Made by a program: the position numbers and the translations under genes. Shown here piece by piece: positions 28,633-37,244 of a DNA stretch of 64,000 nucleotides. Numbering within the stretch: the stretch's first letter is position 1; every line of letters starts with the position of its first letter. The notes beneath the pieces are model-generated. The model made no database searches. It had not been told where the DNA came from and worked only from the letters and a program-made list of their open reading frames with translations. This DNA comes from Rhizobium rhododendri (GTDB lineage Bacteria; Pseudomonadota; Alphaproteobacteria; Rhizobiales; Rhizobiaceae): the NCBI RefSeq assembly GCF_007000325.2, contig NZ_CP117270.1, forward strand, positions 124,001 through 188,000, given 5' to 3'.

Positions 28633-28943
28633 GACAGACCGGGGACCAACAGGTTGAAACGGGCAAAACTGGTCATGTTCGGAGTACGGCTTTCTCTGAG
28701 GCCAGTCTGTTGGGCTGGCGGCACTTTGAAGTCGACCACAGCAAGACGGACCGATGACGGTTGCCGTTCACTATCTTGCGCAAAGCTGACAGACGCCTGA
28801 ACCTGCCTGTTCCGGGGAGGCAAACAGCGCGCCCCAGTCGAGTGTCACCGGTATTTGGCGGGGCGCATTGATCGAGAACAATTTCAGGTGAATGTCAGTA
28901 TAAACGTGCATCTACCGACGCTAATGCTTCGGGGGTAGCGGAT
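28633..28943. other. Divergent intergenic region, 311 bases
   Basis: This lies between the leftward GT39 gene and the rightward response-regulator fragment. It must hold the promoter of the GT39 gene. I see no clear sigma-70 box pair, no CTTACA direct repeat and no RNA-gene structure. The composition is slightly richer in AT near 28880-28920. Confidence 0.4.
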
Positions 28944-29399
28944 TTGCGTATTCTTTTGGTCGAGGACAACTTCCTCATCGGCGATGCGCTGCACGACCAC
29001 ATCGTAGCGGATGGATGGGACGTGGACTGGGTGCTGACCCTTGAGGCCGCCCGCGTCGCCGCAGACGAGGGGTCGTACGCTCTGGTGCTGCTGGATCTGC
29101 ATCTGCCTGACGGAAGCGGGCTCTGTCTGCTCCGTTCCTTGCAGCAGACGTCGCCGCACATCCCTGTCATTATCCTGTCCGCTTACGACCAAGCTTCCGA
29201 CAGGATCGAGGGGTTGGAAAACGGTGCGATTGACTACCTGACGAAGCCCTTCGACCTTGGCGATGCTCTTGTCCGTATTCGCCGTTTTGCCAGGCCTCAG
29301 GGGATCTCACCCTGGTGGCCGTCGCTGAAGACGATCGCCGGATGCGGATTGCGCACGGTAAATGGCGTTTCAAAGAAGAGCGTCAGTCACTTTGATTGA
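28944..29399 (+). CDS. Truncated response regulator: receiver domain with decayed effector domain
   Basis: A 151-residue frame from a TTG at 28944. The receiver is intact: E7-D8, D51 (LLDLHLPDGSG), K101 in YLTKPFDL. After about residue 118 the OmpR-type linker and winged helix should follow, but the frame gives unrelated sequence and stops. In the frame two bases on, from 29294, the DNA reads SGDLTLVAVAEDDRRMRIAHGKW, which resembles the opening strands of an OmpR winged helix, then stops at 29395. So a frameshift and loss of the rest are likely. It may act as a single-domain receiver or be a remnant. No kinase is adjacent. Confidence 0.7.
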   Translation: MRILLVEDNFLIGDALHDHIVADGWDVDWVLTLEAARVAADEGSYALVLLDLHLPDGSGLCLLRSLQQTSPHIPVIILSAYDQASDRIEGLENGAIDYLTKPFDLGDALVRIRRFARPQGISPWWPSLKTIAGCGLRTVNGVSKKSVSHFD

Positions 29400-29425
29400 A
29401 AATTTTCTGGCTTGACCGTGGACGC

Positions 29426-30184
29426 TCAGAGATAGCGGCGGCTGGTCATGCCCTCGGCCACCGCCAGAACTCCCGCAAAAATCACCACGGACGATAACCA
29501 GCCAAGGATGACATCCGAGAGATAGTGCGCGCCCGTGAGCACGCGCATCACGGGGATGACGAGGGAGATAAAGGCCATGGGCAATCCCAGCGTCAGGCGC
29601 CAGCGTGCCGGCAAAAGAAGGATGAGACAGAAAAGCCATCCCGCCGACGATGCCTCTCCCGACACGAAAGAGCAGTTCTTGAGACATTTCCCTGCGAACG
29701 AACCCGCCTGGACAAAATCCAGCTGGCCTCCGAACCAGGACGTCTCGCGCGGGCGTGGGCGGCCTGAAAACGTCTTCAGGAAAAGGTTGACGGTCAGGCC
29801 GCAACCGAGCGCGAGAGACATCAGCGCTGTCAGGCTGAGCATCACCCTCGGGCTCTTCCAGTCCGCAGCGGAAGTGAATTTGCAGCGGACAAGGTCGGCA
29901 ATCAAGACGGCGACTGCGATGTAGGGAAGCACGAAGAGCACGTTGCGCGCGGCTGTGAAAAACGGGCTGGCATCGTAGGCAAAACTGCCGCAGGTCCGGC
30001 CGACGGCGTCGAATATGCTGCAATTTGTGCCGGTGAAGAACCGCTGTGCGACGGCGATATCGATGGAAGGAAAGGCGTTGAACAGAGCGAGGATTGCCCA
30101 CCAGAGAACGAACGTGACCATAAATATGACGCGGCTTCTCGCCGTATAGGCTTGCGGGGCAGCAACGCTCGTCAAATCAGACAT
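29426..30184 (-). CDS. PAP2-family lipid phosphatase (LpxE/LpxF-like)
   Basis: A 252-residue membrane phosphatase with about six helices. The three PAP2 motifs are KTFSGRPRP (KX6RP), SFVSGEASSAG in place of PSGH, and RVLTGAHYLSD (RX5HX3D, catalytic His). The Glu in place of the second-motif His is notable. Family members remove phosphate from lipid A or polyprenyl pyrophosphate on the periplasmic side. Neighbouring glycosyltransferase genes support an envelope-lipid substrate. ATG 30184 is chosen over GTG 30190 by the GCGAGAA ribosome binding site. Confidence 0.82.
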   Translation of the reverse strand: MSDLTSVAAPQAYTARSRVIFMVTFVLWWAILALFNAFPSIDIAVAQRFFTGTNCSIFDAVGRTCGSFAYDASPFFTAARNVLFVLPYIAVAVLIADLVRCKFTSAADWKSPRVMLSLTALMSLALGCGLTVNLFLKTFSGRPRPRETSWFGGQLDFVQAGSFAGKCLKNCSFVSGEASSAGWLFCLILLLPARWRLTLGLPMAFISLVIPVMRVLTGAHYLSDVILGWLSSVVIFAGVLAVAEGMTSRRYL

Positions 30185-30432
30185 CGGCACAATATTCTCG
30201 CTTACGGTGTTTTATCCCACCTGCCTTGCTGCGTTCGACGCCCACGATCATCTGCAGCTATACTGCTGGATATCGCTCGACGCTGACAGGAGCCTGAAGC
30301 GCCAGAGGAAATCTGGCTGCACCCTTGCACACTGCTGTCAGCCCCCCGCACCCTCGCCCTGCTGTGCCAACCCAGCGGCGTTCCGGCATCTGCCTACCGC
30401 GCCCGTGTGAAAGGTTGATGATCCCGTTGGTA

Positions 30433-31329
30433 TCATGCACGTCGGCGTCCTGGTCGCCGCTGCCTGCTGTGCTGGTCCGTTGAAACAGCCATGTCTGGCA
30501 GGTATCGGTCTTCGCCGAGAAGCGCTCGATCATAGGCGTGCCGATCAGGTTCGGCGTCGTCCCTTGCGAGGGCCGATAGCAACCGCGCAGACCGGCTGAG
30601 CAGACGCGTGATCTCCAGCCATGCCCTGTAGGGCTGGACAGATAGATAATGCCAGCGCGAAAGATGAAACGCCCGACGGTGGCCCTGTATCTGTGATATC
30701 AGGCCGATATCCTGAATGACTGGTACGGGAACGACGAAGGCTGCCTTCAGGCCTGCGAAATATTCAAGATCGAAGGCAATGTCGAAGGGAAGGCGCATAG
30801 GCATCAGGCCGGTGACGAACCACTCCGCCGCCCGACGGTTGATGACATAGGCACCCGAACCTTTTTCGCGCGTCAGCGCGATCGCCAGGCTCCGGCGGGG
30901 CGTGATCTTGCGGAAAACATGCTTTTTGCCGCTGTTGACGCTCGATAGCCGCAGAATATCCCAGGTCTCGCCGGCTTCGATAGCGCCTTGGATCAGGTCG
31001 CTGATATCGTCGGGAAGAACCGCGTCGTCCTCGAGCACGAGGGCATGCTCCGACGATGAGGCCAGCAGCCGGCGAGCGCATTCGATGTGGCTGAGATAGC
31101 ATCCGACCTCGGCCGGGTTCCGCCGCCTGCCGTGGCGCAGGACATAGGCGCGCTCGGCAAATTCGGCGGTCGGGAACTGGATTGCCCTCCCATCGATGGC
31201 GGAGACCCTCTCGAACGGCAACGACAGATCCGAAAGCATCGAGGTCATCAGTTCCAGACGGTCGGGCGCCCTGTCCAGATTGATCAGATAGACAGGGACG
31301 GTAAGTGTCTCGCGATTGACCCGGTGCAT
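30433..31329 (-). CDS. GT25 family glycosyltransferase (LPS type)
   Basis: A 298-residue enzyme. The start YLINLDRAPDRLELM and the stretch GCYLSHIECARRLL ... ALVLEDDAVLPDD are the hallmarks of GT25, with the acidic EDD as metal/donor site, and EKGSGAYVINRRAAEWF follows. GT25 enzymes add galactose or similar residues to lipopolysaccharide core. ATG 31329 is preferred to the longer in-frame start at 31383, which would run towards the direct-repeat box 72 bases upstream. The C-terminal 30 residues are Arg/Gln-rich and look disordered. Confidence 0.85.
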   Translation of the reverse strand: MHRVNRETLTVPVYLINLDRAPDRLELMTSMLSDLSLPFERVSAIDGRAIQFPTAEFAERAYVLRHGRRRNPAEVGCYLSHIECARRLLASSSEHALVLEDDAVLPDDISDLIQGAIEAGETWDILRLSSVNSGKKHVFRKITPRRSLAIALTREKGSGAYVINRRAAEWFVTGLMPMRLPFDIAFDLEYFAGLKAAFVVPVPVIQDIGLISQIQGHRRAFHLSRWHYLSVQPYRAWLEITRLLSRSARLLSALARDDAEPDRHAYDRALLGEDRYLPDMAVSTDQHSRQRRPGRRRA

Positions 31330-31400
31330 GTCGTCATTACCCGCTGCGATCTCTTGTCGGCACATTCGCCGATTTGCCGCCACAGCTATTGGCGGCAGAA

Positions 31401-31417
31401 ATTACAGCTGACTTACG
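31401..31417 (-). promoter_or_regulatory. Direct-repeat box C (ATTACA-N5-CTTACG)
   Basis: Two hexamers 11 bases apart, on the plus strand ATTACA at 31401 and CTTACG at 31412. The box lies 72 bases upstream of the GT25 start. It matches three other boxes in the window and has the geometry of OmpR/PmrA-type response-regulator sites. Confidence 0.55.
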
Positions 31418-31467
31418 GAATAGCGGCGACACGGCAGCAGGCCATCCCGCCGCGACTTTCATGCGTG

Positions 31468-31668
31468 CTAGCGGTCGTCTGAATCGCCATCCGACGCGCC
31501 ACGCAGAGAGAGTGCTGCGATGGCCGATGGCACATTGGCGGCCGATGAGGCGCCAACGGTCGGCTTTGAAATGTCCGGCGGATTGGCAGATGCAGCTGGC
31601 AAAACCGGTGGTCGTGCCTGGACGGGTGCGGTGGTGGAAAGGGCGGCGATGGATGAAATTGCAGACAT
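31468..31668 (-). CDS. Small hypothetical protein, 66 aa
   Basis: The ATG at 31668 has a near-perfect ribosome binding site, AAAGGAGATG. The protein is Ala/Ser/Pro-rich (MSAISSIAALSTTAPVQARP at the start) with an acidic end, has no clear signal peptide or membrane helix, and looks disordered. No family was recognised. It lies between the sensor kinase and GT25 genes on the same strand, with a direct-repeat box on each side. The strong ribosome binding site is the main reason for calling it a gene. Confidence 0.6.
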   Translation of the reverse strand: MSAISSIAALSTTAPVQARPPVLPAASANPPDISKPTVGASSAANVPSAIAALSLRGASDGDSDDR

Positions 31669-31801
31669 GGGCGCATCTCCTTTGGCCGGCCTTCGCATCA
31701 TGCGTCGGGGGCAGCCAGATTGAGCGCACGGTTCATCCATCCGCGTTTGGCGACGGGCTATGAGAGCCAATCGATCGCTTCGCCGGTTATGGCGGCTGCA
31801 G

Positions 31802-31818
31802 CTTACAGGCGACTTACA
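31802..31818 (-). promoter_or_regulatory. Direct-repeat box B (CTTACA-N5-CTTACA)
   Basis: Two identical hexamers CTTACA at 31802 and 31813, exactly 11 bases apart. The box overlaps the last codons of the sensor kinase gene and lies 134 bases upstream of the 66-residue protein gene. Confidence 0.55.
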
Positions 31819-33154
31819 GAGCTCGAGGAGAAGAGGGTGTCGGAAAGACCATCCGCGCAGACGCTCCGCCGCCGGTCGGGTTAGACAGGATCAGCAATCC
31901 CCCATGCGCCATCATTGTTTCGTCGACGATGGAGAGGCCGAGGCCCAGTCCATCGGAACGATCGCTGACGGACTGCTGGGTTCTTCTTGCCACCGGATCG
32001 AGCTTGATGGGCGGAAACCCTGTCCCCTCGTCCGTGACTGAGATTTCGCGCTCGTTGCTGACGGTGATCGTCACCGTGCCGGCGACAGGACTGTGTTCGA
32101 CCGCATTCTCGATCAGGTTTCGCAGCGCCCGGAAGATGAAGTCGTTGGCGCCGCTGATGAGAACAGGGTGGTCTGGCGTGATGATCTCGATCGACCTCCC
32201 CTTCTGGATTATGATCGGGGCGAGGAAGGCGCCGACGCGACGGACGATCTCGCAGAGGTCGACGCAGTCGTCCGTTTCGAAATGAAGGCCGCCGAGCCGC
32301 ACCCTGTCCACCAGCTGCGTGACAATCCGCTCCAGCGCATCGAAGTCTCGTTCGAGATCGCGGGAAAACGCTCCGTCGGATGCCGAAAGCTGCGCCTTGA
32401 TGATGGTCATCGGCGTGCGCAGCTCGTGGGCGATGTTGCCGGAGAAGCGCTCGAGGGCCAGATAGCCGCCCTGCAGCCTGCCGAGCGCGTTGTTCACAGC
32501 CTTGACGATGGCCAGCACATCGGGCGGCATGTCGCCTTCGGTCAGGCGAACGCTGATGCTGGCCGGGCTGATCCCTTCCGCCTCGCGTGCCGCGCGGGTG
32601 AGTGGCCGGAGCGCGAGTTTGGCAACCACGATGTTTGTCACGAGGATCGCCACGACGAAGGGCAGCCAGATCCAGGCTATGTCCCCGACGAATTCTTCTA
32701 GGACGCTGTCGAACACGAGATGACTGCTGGGAAAGGCAACCTGGACATAGCGAGCCAAGCCTTTGTCGGCAAGGCGCAGCGACAGGCCAAAAAGTCTTGG
32801 GATGCCGTCATGGGCAGGCAGTGAGAAATAGCGCTGGTCGACATCGTCGGCGGGCACGAGTGGTCCGGAAACACCGTCGGATGCGCTCAGCAACTCGTTC
32901 GCACCGCTCAGCACGGCGTATTGGCCGTGCAGTTCGCCAAGCCGGTTCACCACAAACTTGAAGCCGCCCTGCTGCAAGGGCAGTTCCTTGGCCATTCCCC
33001 GGGCAAAGGTCAGCAGCGTCTCCTCGCGAAAGCGATTGTTGGCCGATGCGAAGCGGATGTAGAGAAAACCGATGCTGGCGAAGACCGCAAGCGTCGCCAC
33101 GAGCGACATGGAGAGCACCAGCCGCGAAAACAGCGATAGTTTTCGGTAGCTCAT
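31814..33154 (-). CDS. Sensor histidine kinase, QseC/PmrB type
   Basis: A 446-residue membrane kinase. Membrane segments lie at about 9-33 and 160-180, with a periplasmic sensor of about 125 residues between, and a HAMP-like segment follows. H243 lies in FSGNIAHELRTP. The N-box is RALRNLIENAVEHSP; G boxes are DEGTGFPP and GLGLGLSIV. Its ATG overlaps the response-regulator stop as ATGA, so the two are co-translated. The setting among envelope-modification genes fits the PmrB/QseC theme of sensing cations or envelope state. Confidence 0.92.
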   Translation of the reverse strand: MSYRKLSLFSRLVLSMSLVATLAVFASIGFLYIRFASANNRFREETLLTFARGMAKELPLQQGGFKFVVNRLGELHGQYAVLSGANELLSASDGVSGPLVPADDVDQRYFSLPAHDGIPRLFGLSLRLADKGLARYVQVAFPSSHLVFDSVLEEFVGDIAWIWLPFVVAILVTNIVVAKLALRPLTRAAREAEGISPASISVRLTEGDMPPDVLAIVKAVNNALGRLQGGYLALERFSGNIAHELRTPMTIIKAQLSASDGAFSRDLERDFDALERIVTQLVDRVRLGGLHFETDDCVDLCEIVRRVGAFLAPIIIQKGRSIEIITPDHPVLISGANDFIFRALRNLIENAVEHSPVAGTVTITVSNEREISVTDEGTGFPPIKLDPVARRTQQSVSDRSDGLGLGLSIVDETMMAHGGLLILSNPTGGGASARMVFPTPSSPRAL

Positions 33155-33828
33155 GGCCGCTTTTCTGCCAGCATGTAGCCGAGGCCGCGCAGATTGTGGA
33201 TCTCGATCTCCGCCCCTGCCCCTTCCAGCTTCCGTCGAAGGCGGTGGATGAGCACCTCCACCGCGTTGGAGCTGACTTCCTCACCGAAGCCGTACATCGA
33301 TTCCTCGAAATCGGCGCGCGATATAACGCGCGAGGACCGTCGCATGAGAAGTTCCAGCGCCGAAAGCTCGCGACGGCTGATGTCGAGATCATGCCCGCCG
33401 ACCCGGACGCGATATTGCGCGGGATCGAGCTCCACGTTGCGCTCGCTGAGGACCGACGTGCGCATGGTTCCCGGCCGGCGCAGCAGCGCGCGAACCCGTG
33501 CAATCAGAACATCCATGACGAACGGCTTGCAGAGGTAGTCGTCGGCGCCACGGTTGAGCAGGTCTATCACAGACGAGCTATCGTCGCGGGCTGTCAGGAT
33601 GAGGATCGGCGCGGATGGCGCGTGCCGCCGGGCGGGCTCCAACAGCGACGCGCCGTCGCGATCCGGCAGGCCGAGATCGAGCACAATCACATCGTAGGCG
33701 ACGACAGCCATCGCCGCCTCTGCCTCCTCGGCATTCGAAAACAGATCGGCTGCAAAGCCTGCCGCCTTCAGCGCACCGCAGGTCAGTTTGCCGAGGCGGC
33801 TGTTGTCTTCGACCAAAAGCAGTCGCAT
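33151..33828 (-). CDS. OmpR-family response regulator, QseB/PmrA type
   Basis: A 225-residue regulator with receiver residues E7-D8, D51 (IVLDLGLPDRDG) and Lys in DDYLCKPF. The winged helix shows ISRRELSALELLMRRSSRVISRADFEE and the recognition helix NAVEVLIHRLRRKLEG. QseB/PmrA-like proteins bind direct half-sites with 11-base spacing. Four such boxes of one sequence type (CTTACA-N5-CTTACA) lie within 5 kb and are candidate targets. It is the first gene of the pair with the kinase. Confidence 0.92.
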   Translation of the reverse strand: MRLLLVEDNSRLGKLTCGALKAAGFAADLFSNAEEAEAAMAVVAYDVIVLDLGLPDRDGASLLEPARRHAPSAPILILTARDDSSSVIDLLNRGADDYLCKPFVMDVLIARVRALLRRPGTMRTSVLSERNVELDPAQYRVRVGGHDLDISRRELSALELLMRRSSRVISRADFEESMYGFGEEVSSNAVEVLIHRLRRKLEGAGAEIEIHNLRGLGYMLAEKRP

Positions 33829-33899
33829 CCAACGGTTCTCCAGATGGCGAAGTTTAAGTTTTGTGGTGCTTTTCTATGCGGGAACGGCTGCTGCCAGCG

Positions 33900-34400
33900 T
33901 CAGCCTACGGTCATCCGGCGCAGGACATTTGTCTTCCAGTAGAACTGGTGGACCAGCGCTCCGAGCACATGGCCGCCGATCAGCACCCAGAGGATAACCT
34001 TCAGCACATCCGCATGAATACCGCCTGCGACGTCGATGCCGAAATAGTAGGCCGCCCCACCGGTCAGCGGCATGGCAAGCAGCAGGAGGTAGAGCGTTGC
34101 ATGCGCGAACTTGGCAGCGATGCTGAAAATCTTCGGTTCCTGCGAAGGCGATGCCGGGGCGCCGCTGGTGAAGCGCAGGAAAAGGCGTGCGATGACGATG
34201 AAGAATATGGCTATGCCGACATAGGCGTGGATATTGGCGCTTGCGATCTGGTCTGCGCTCGCCGAGCCGGTCTCCTCGATGGCGCGGTTCCACTCGCTCA
34301 TGCCATCGGGAAGCAACAGGTTGAAGAACACTAGGAGAACCGTCAGCCAGTGAAGCACACGCTGCGGCAGCGAAAACGAATTTGAATGGTGATTTTCCAA
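33900..34400 (-). CDS. Cytochrome b561 family protein
   Basis: A 166-residue membrane cytochrome with four helices. The four heme-ligand histidines are visible at H17 (RVLHWL), H58 (NIHAYVG), H100 (KFAHATLY) and H144 (IGGHVLGALVHQ), giving two b-type hemes. Bacterial b561 proteins move electrons between quinol and periplasmic carriers or oxidise superoxide. It starts with MENHHSNSFSLPQRVLHWL. It lies upstream of the response regulator on the same strand, and soluble c-type cytochromes are encoded 2-3 kb away. Confidence 0.88.
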   Translation of the reverse strand: MENHHSNSFSLPQRVLHWLTVLLVFFNLLLPDGMSEWNRAIEETGSASADQIASANIHAYVGIAIFFIVIARLFLRFTSGAPASPSQEPKIFSIAAKFAHATLYLLLLAMPLTGGAAYYFGIDVAGGIHADVLKVILWVLIGGHVLGALVHQFYWKTNVLRRMTVG

Positions 34401-34529
34401 GACGGGATCTTTCAGGTTGGGTGATCTGCTTGGTGAAAGCTAAGATACCAAACAGCTGACATCGACCTGAACACTATTCGAGAAATTGTAAATTCGTAAC
34501 GATGCAATAAAGGGTTGATAAGCTGTCTA

Positions 34530-34546
34530 TGTAAGTCTGGCGTAAG
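34530..34546 (+). promoter_or_regulatory. Direct-repeat box A (TGTAAG-N5-CGTAAG)
   Basis: Two hexamers 11 bases apart, TGTAAG at 34530 and CGTAAG at 34541. Read on the other strand this is CTTACG-N5-CTTACA, matching the other three boxes. It lies between the divergent cytochrome b561 and GT39 genes, 189 bases before the chosen GT39 start. Confidence 0.55.
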
Positions 34547-34718
34547 TTTTGGCCTTCAATGGCCGTCGCATTTCGGAATCCGGTCTGGTATGGACCCTGC
34601 CACCGGACCTATCGAGGGAACGCTTGCGTGTTGGTGAAAAAGACGTGTCTGCATAAGTCCGCCGCGGCAGTTGTTGACGTCCGAACACGCGCGTCCGCAA
34701 TCCTTAAGGTCATTCCGC

Positions 34719-36212
34719 GTGCACTATAAAGCCGGCGGGATACGCGTCGGTAACTGGTGGCCGGTCATGCTGCTGGCTGCGGTGCTCGCGGCGTTTCGGC
34801 TCTTTGCCATGGCACACACCGACCTCAATTCCGACGAGGCTTATTACTGGCTTTGGTCCCGCGTTCCCTCGGCCGGTTATTACGATCATCCGCCGATGAT
34901 CGCCTGGTGGATATGGCTGTCCACCCATGTCTTCGGCGATACCGCGCTCGGCGTTCGCGCCTTACCCGTGTTGTCGGTCTCCGTGGCATCGCTGGCGGTG
35001 TATGCGACCGTCATCGAACTCTATGACGACACCCGATTGGCTTTTCGTTCTGCGGTCTGGCTGAACGCAATGTTCCTGGTGGGGCTCGAGGCTATTTTCG
35101 CGACCCCAGATGCGCCGTCTGTGATGTTCTGGTCCCTGACAATCTGGGCCCTGGCGCGCCTGCGACGCACGGAAAATCCGCTTTGGTGGATCGTTGTCGG
35201 TGTACTTGCCGGAGCCGGCTGCGTCGGCAAGTACACCAACTTCTTCATCGGTCCCGGGATCCTGCTGTGGCTCTTACTTGATCCCAGGGCCGTACGCTGG
35301 CGCTTTAGCCCATGGATCCTGCTGGGAGGCTTGGCGGCCTTTGCGGTCTTCATGCCGGTGCTGGTCTGGAATGCAGATCATGGCTGGGCGTCCTTTGCCA
35401 AGCAGTTCGGCCGGCTCGGCGATCATCATCCGGCGCTCAACTCGCTTGCCACATTCATCGGCGGGCAATTCGGACTGATGAACCCGGTCATCGCCATCTT
35501 CGCGGGTATTGCGGTCTGGCGGTTTTGCCGCCATTGCCAAAATCGCCGGTCGGACCCCTTCATCTTTCTGGTCGCACTGACCGCCCCCCTGGTCGCGTAT
35601 CTGATCATTCACTCGCTGCACGACTGGGTGCATCCGAACTGGCCTGCCCCTGCCTACCCGGCGCTTGCCATTGCCGCAGCGGTGGCAGGTGAGGCTTCGG
35701 GCAACGTCCATCTGAGGCGTCTCCGGCTCTGGGTCGTGCCGGTCGGCATAGGACTGTCGTCCCTGCTCCCTCTCTACCTCGCCACGCCGATGGGCGAGCG
35801 CGTTCCGTTTACGAGCCCGGCCGACACGGTCATCGGCTGGCAAGACCTGACGACGGAGCTGGAAGGCCGCAGGCAGCAAACCGGTGCCGCATGGATCGCC
35901 ACGACCGACTATGGGCTCACAGGCGAAATCGCCTTCTATTCGCATCAAGCAGACAAGGTTCAATCGATCGTCGATCGGCAGCGCTACACATTCGAAAGCC
36001 CCGACGCCTCTCTTGCGGAAAAGTCTGCCTTGCTGGTGGTGCGCACCGGCGAAGGGCGGCTGGCACAGTATCTGAAATGCTTCCGATCCACCGGCCCCGT
36101 CGAGCACGTTGCCCGCCGTGCCGGGACGAGGGTCATCGACGACTATTCGGTCGTTGCCGTCTCCGGGGCTGCAGGCAATATCCTGTCCAGCGGTTGCCAG
36201 GCAGCGCAATGA
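34719..36212 (+). CDS. GT39/ArnT-type polyprenyl-phosphate-sugar transferase
   Basis: A membrane glycosyltransferase of about 497 residues. The catalytic acidic motif is TDLNSDEAYYWLWS, followed by YYDHPPMIAWWIWLS, both shared with the GT39 part of the gene at 26623-28632, so the two are paralogs. It has about ten helices and a periplasmic C-terminal domain. The family includes ArnT and rhizobial RgtA-type lipid A/core sugar transferases; the sugar cannot be assigned. GTG 34719 follows TTAAGG at a good distance; a TTG at 34671 is in frame but has no ribosome binding site. A direct-repeat box lies upstream. Confidence 0.85.
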   Translation: MHYKAGGIRVGNWWPVMLLAAVLAAFRLFAMAHTDLNSDEAYYWLWSRVPSAGYYDHPPMIAWWIWLSTHVFGDTALGVRALPVLSVSVASLAVYATVIELYDDTRLAFRSAVWLNAMFLVGLEAIFATPDAPSVMFWSLTIWALARLRRTENPLWWIVVGVLAGAGCVGKYTNFFIGPGILLWLLLDPRAVRWRFSPWILLGGLAAFAVFMPVLVWNADHGWASFAKQFGRLGDHHPALNSLATFIGGQFGLMNPVIAIFAGIAVWRFCRHCQNRRSDPFIFLVALTAPLVAYLIIHSLHDWVHPNWPAPAYPALAIAAAVAGEASGNVHLRRLRLWVVPVGIGLSSLLPLYLATPMGERVPFTSPADTVIGWQDLTTELEGRRQQTGAAWIATTDYGLTGEIAFYSHQADKVQSIVDRQRYTFESPDASLAEKSALLVVRTGEGRLAQYLKCFRSTGPVEHVARRAGTRVIDDYSVVAVSGAAGNILSSGCQAAQ

Positions 36213-36258
36213 TCGGGTTTCAAAGCAAGCGGTTGGGACAAATGACGTCTCGCCCGCG

Positions 36259-37173
36259 TCACCTCGACGGTATCGCCTTGAGATAGGCGGCGATCGCTTC
36301 GCGGTCCGAGGCGGGCAGATGGGCGAGGTTCTGCTGGACCTCCACCATGGAACCGCCGACGCTGTCGAAATCCGGAGTCATGCCGGTTTCCAGATAGCTT
36401 GCGATATCGGCTTCGCTCCAGGATCCGATCGACTTTGAGCCGGGCGTGATATCGGGAATGTTGCCCTCTCCCTCAGGATTGGGGGCGCCCGCAAGCCAGC
36501 TGTCGGCCTTGAAGCCACCCAGCGGATCGCGCGGGGTATGGCATTCGCCGCAGTGACCGGGTCCCTCGACGATGTATTGTCCGCGCTTCACCTTGTCGCT
36601 CGGATTGTCCAGCACGACGCGTGGCTTTTCACTGAAGTACAAGAGTTTCCAGCCGCCGAGCAACAGCCGGATGTTGAAAGGAAACGGCAGCTCGTGGGGT
36701 GGTGCGACGTTGCTGCTCTTCGGCAATGTCTTCAGGTAGCCGAACAGGTCGTTCACATCGGCATCGCTCATGCGGCTGTAGGAGCCGTAAGGGAAAGCCG
36801 GATAAAGATGTTCGCCGTCGGGTCCAACGCCGCGTTTCATGGCGTTGCCGAACTGCGCAAGTGTCCACTTGCCAAGACCTGCGGTGTCATCCGGGGAGAT
36901 GTTCGGCACATGAAACGTGCCAAACGGGCTCTTGAGCGCGAGGCCGCCGGAGAGGACGAGCTTTGCATCGCCTTCCGCACCTTTGGCCGCATGGCAGCTC
37001 GAACAGCCGCCCGTCCAGAAAACCATCTCGCCCTTCTTGACGTCCGGAGTTCCGAGGTTGGCCCAATGGCTATCGGGAAGTGGAGTTGGCTTGGTCAGGA
37101 CATAAAATCCCGCCACGCCAGCAAGGGCGGCGCCAGCAATGATTGCCAGGACCCGCCGAAAATTCAGGATCAA
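36259..37173 (-). CDS. Membrane-anchored diheme cytochrome c
   Basis: A 304-residue protein with an N-terminal membrane anchor or signal (about 5-26) and two heme c sites: CSSCH at 57-61 and CGECH at 208-212. Candidate axial methionines are M135 (YSRMSD) and the later TGMTPDF. The layout resembles the cytochrome subunits of periplasmic dehydrogenases and gluconate/alcohol-type electron acceptors. No dehydrogenase is adjacent; the upstream genes on the same strand encode cytochrome c' and a cupredoxin, so it probably joins a periplasmic electron route with them. Confidence 0.88.
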   Translation of the reverse strand: MILNFRRVLAIIAGAALAGVAGFYVLTKPTPLPDSHWANLGTPDVKKGEMVFWTGGCSSCHAAKGAEGDAKLVLSGGLALKSPFGTFHVPNISPDDTAGLGKWTLAQFGNAMKRGVGPDGEHLYPAFPYGSYSRMSDADVNDLFGYLKTLPKSSNVAPPHELPFPFNIRLLLGGWKLLYFSEKPRVVLDNPSDKVKRGQYIVEGPGHCGECHTPRDPLGGFKADSWLAGAPNPEGEGNIPDITPGSKSIGSWSEADIASYLETGMTPDFDSVGGSMVEVQQNLAHLPASDREAIAAYLKAIPSR

Positions 37174-37244
37174 GGTCTTCCTCCCATTTCAGTTTCGGCG
37201 GATTTGGCGATGTCAGTCAACGCGCCGCTGCAACCGGAGGCGCG

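Noticed and set aside
30190..30217. A CTTACG half-site upstream of the PAP2 phosphatase gene.
   Set aside because: No second hexamer is found 11 bases away on either side, so it is not counted as a fifth box.
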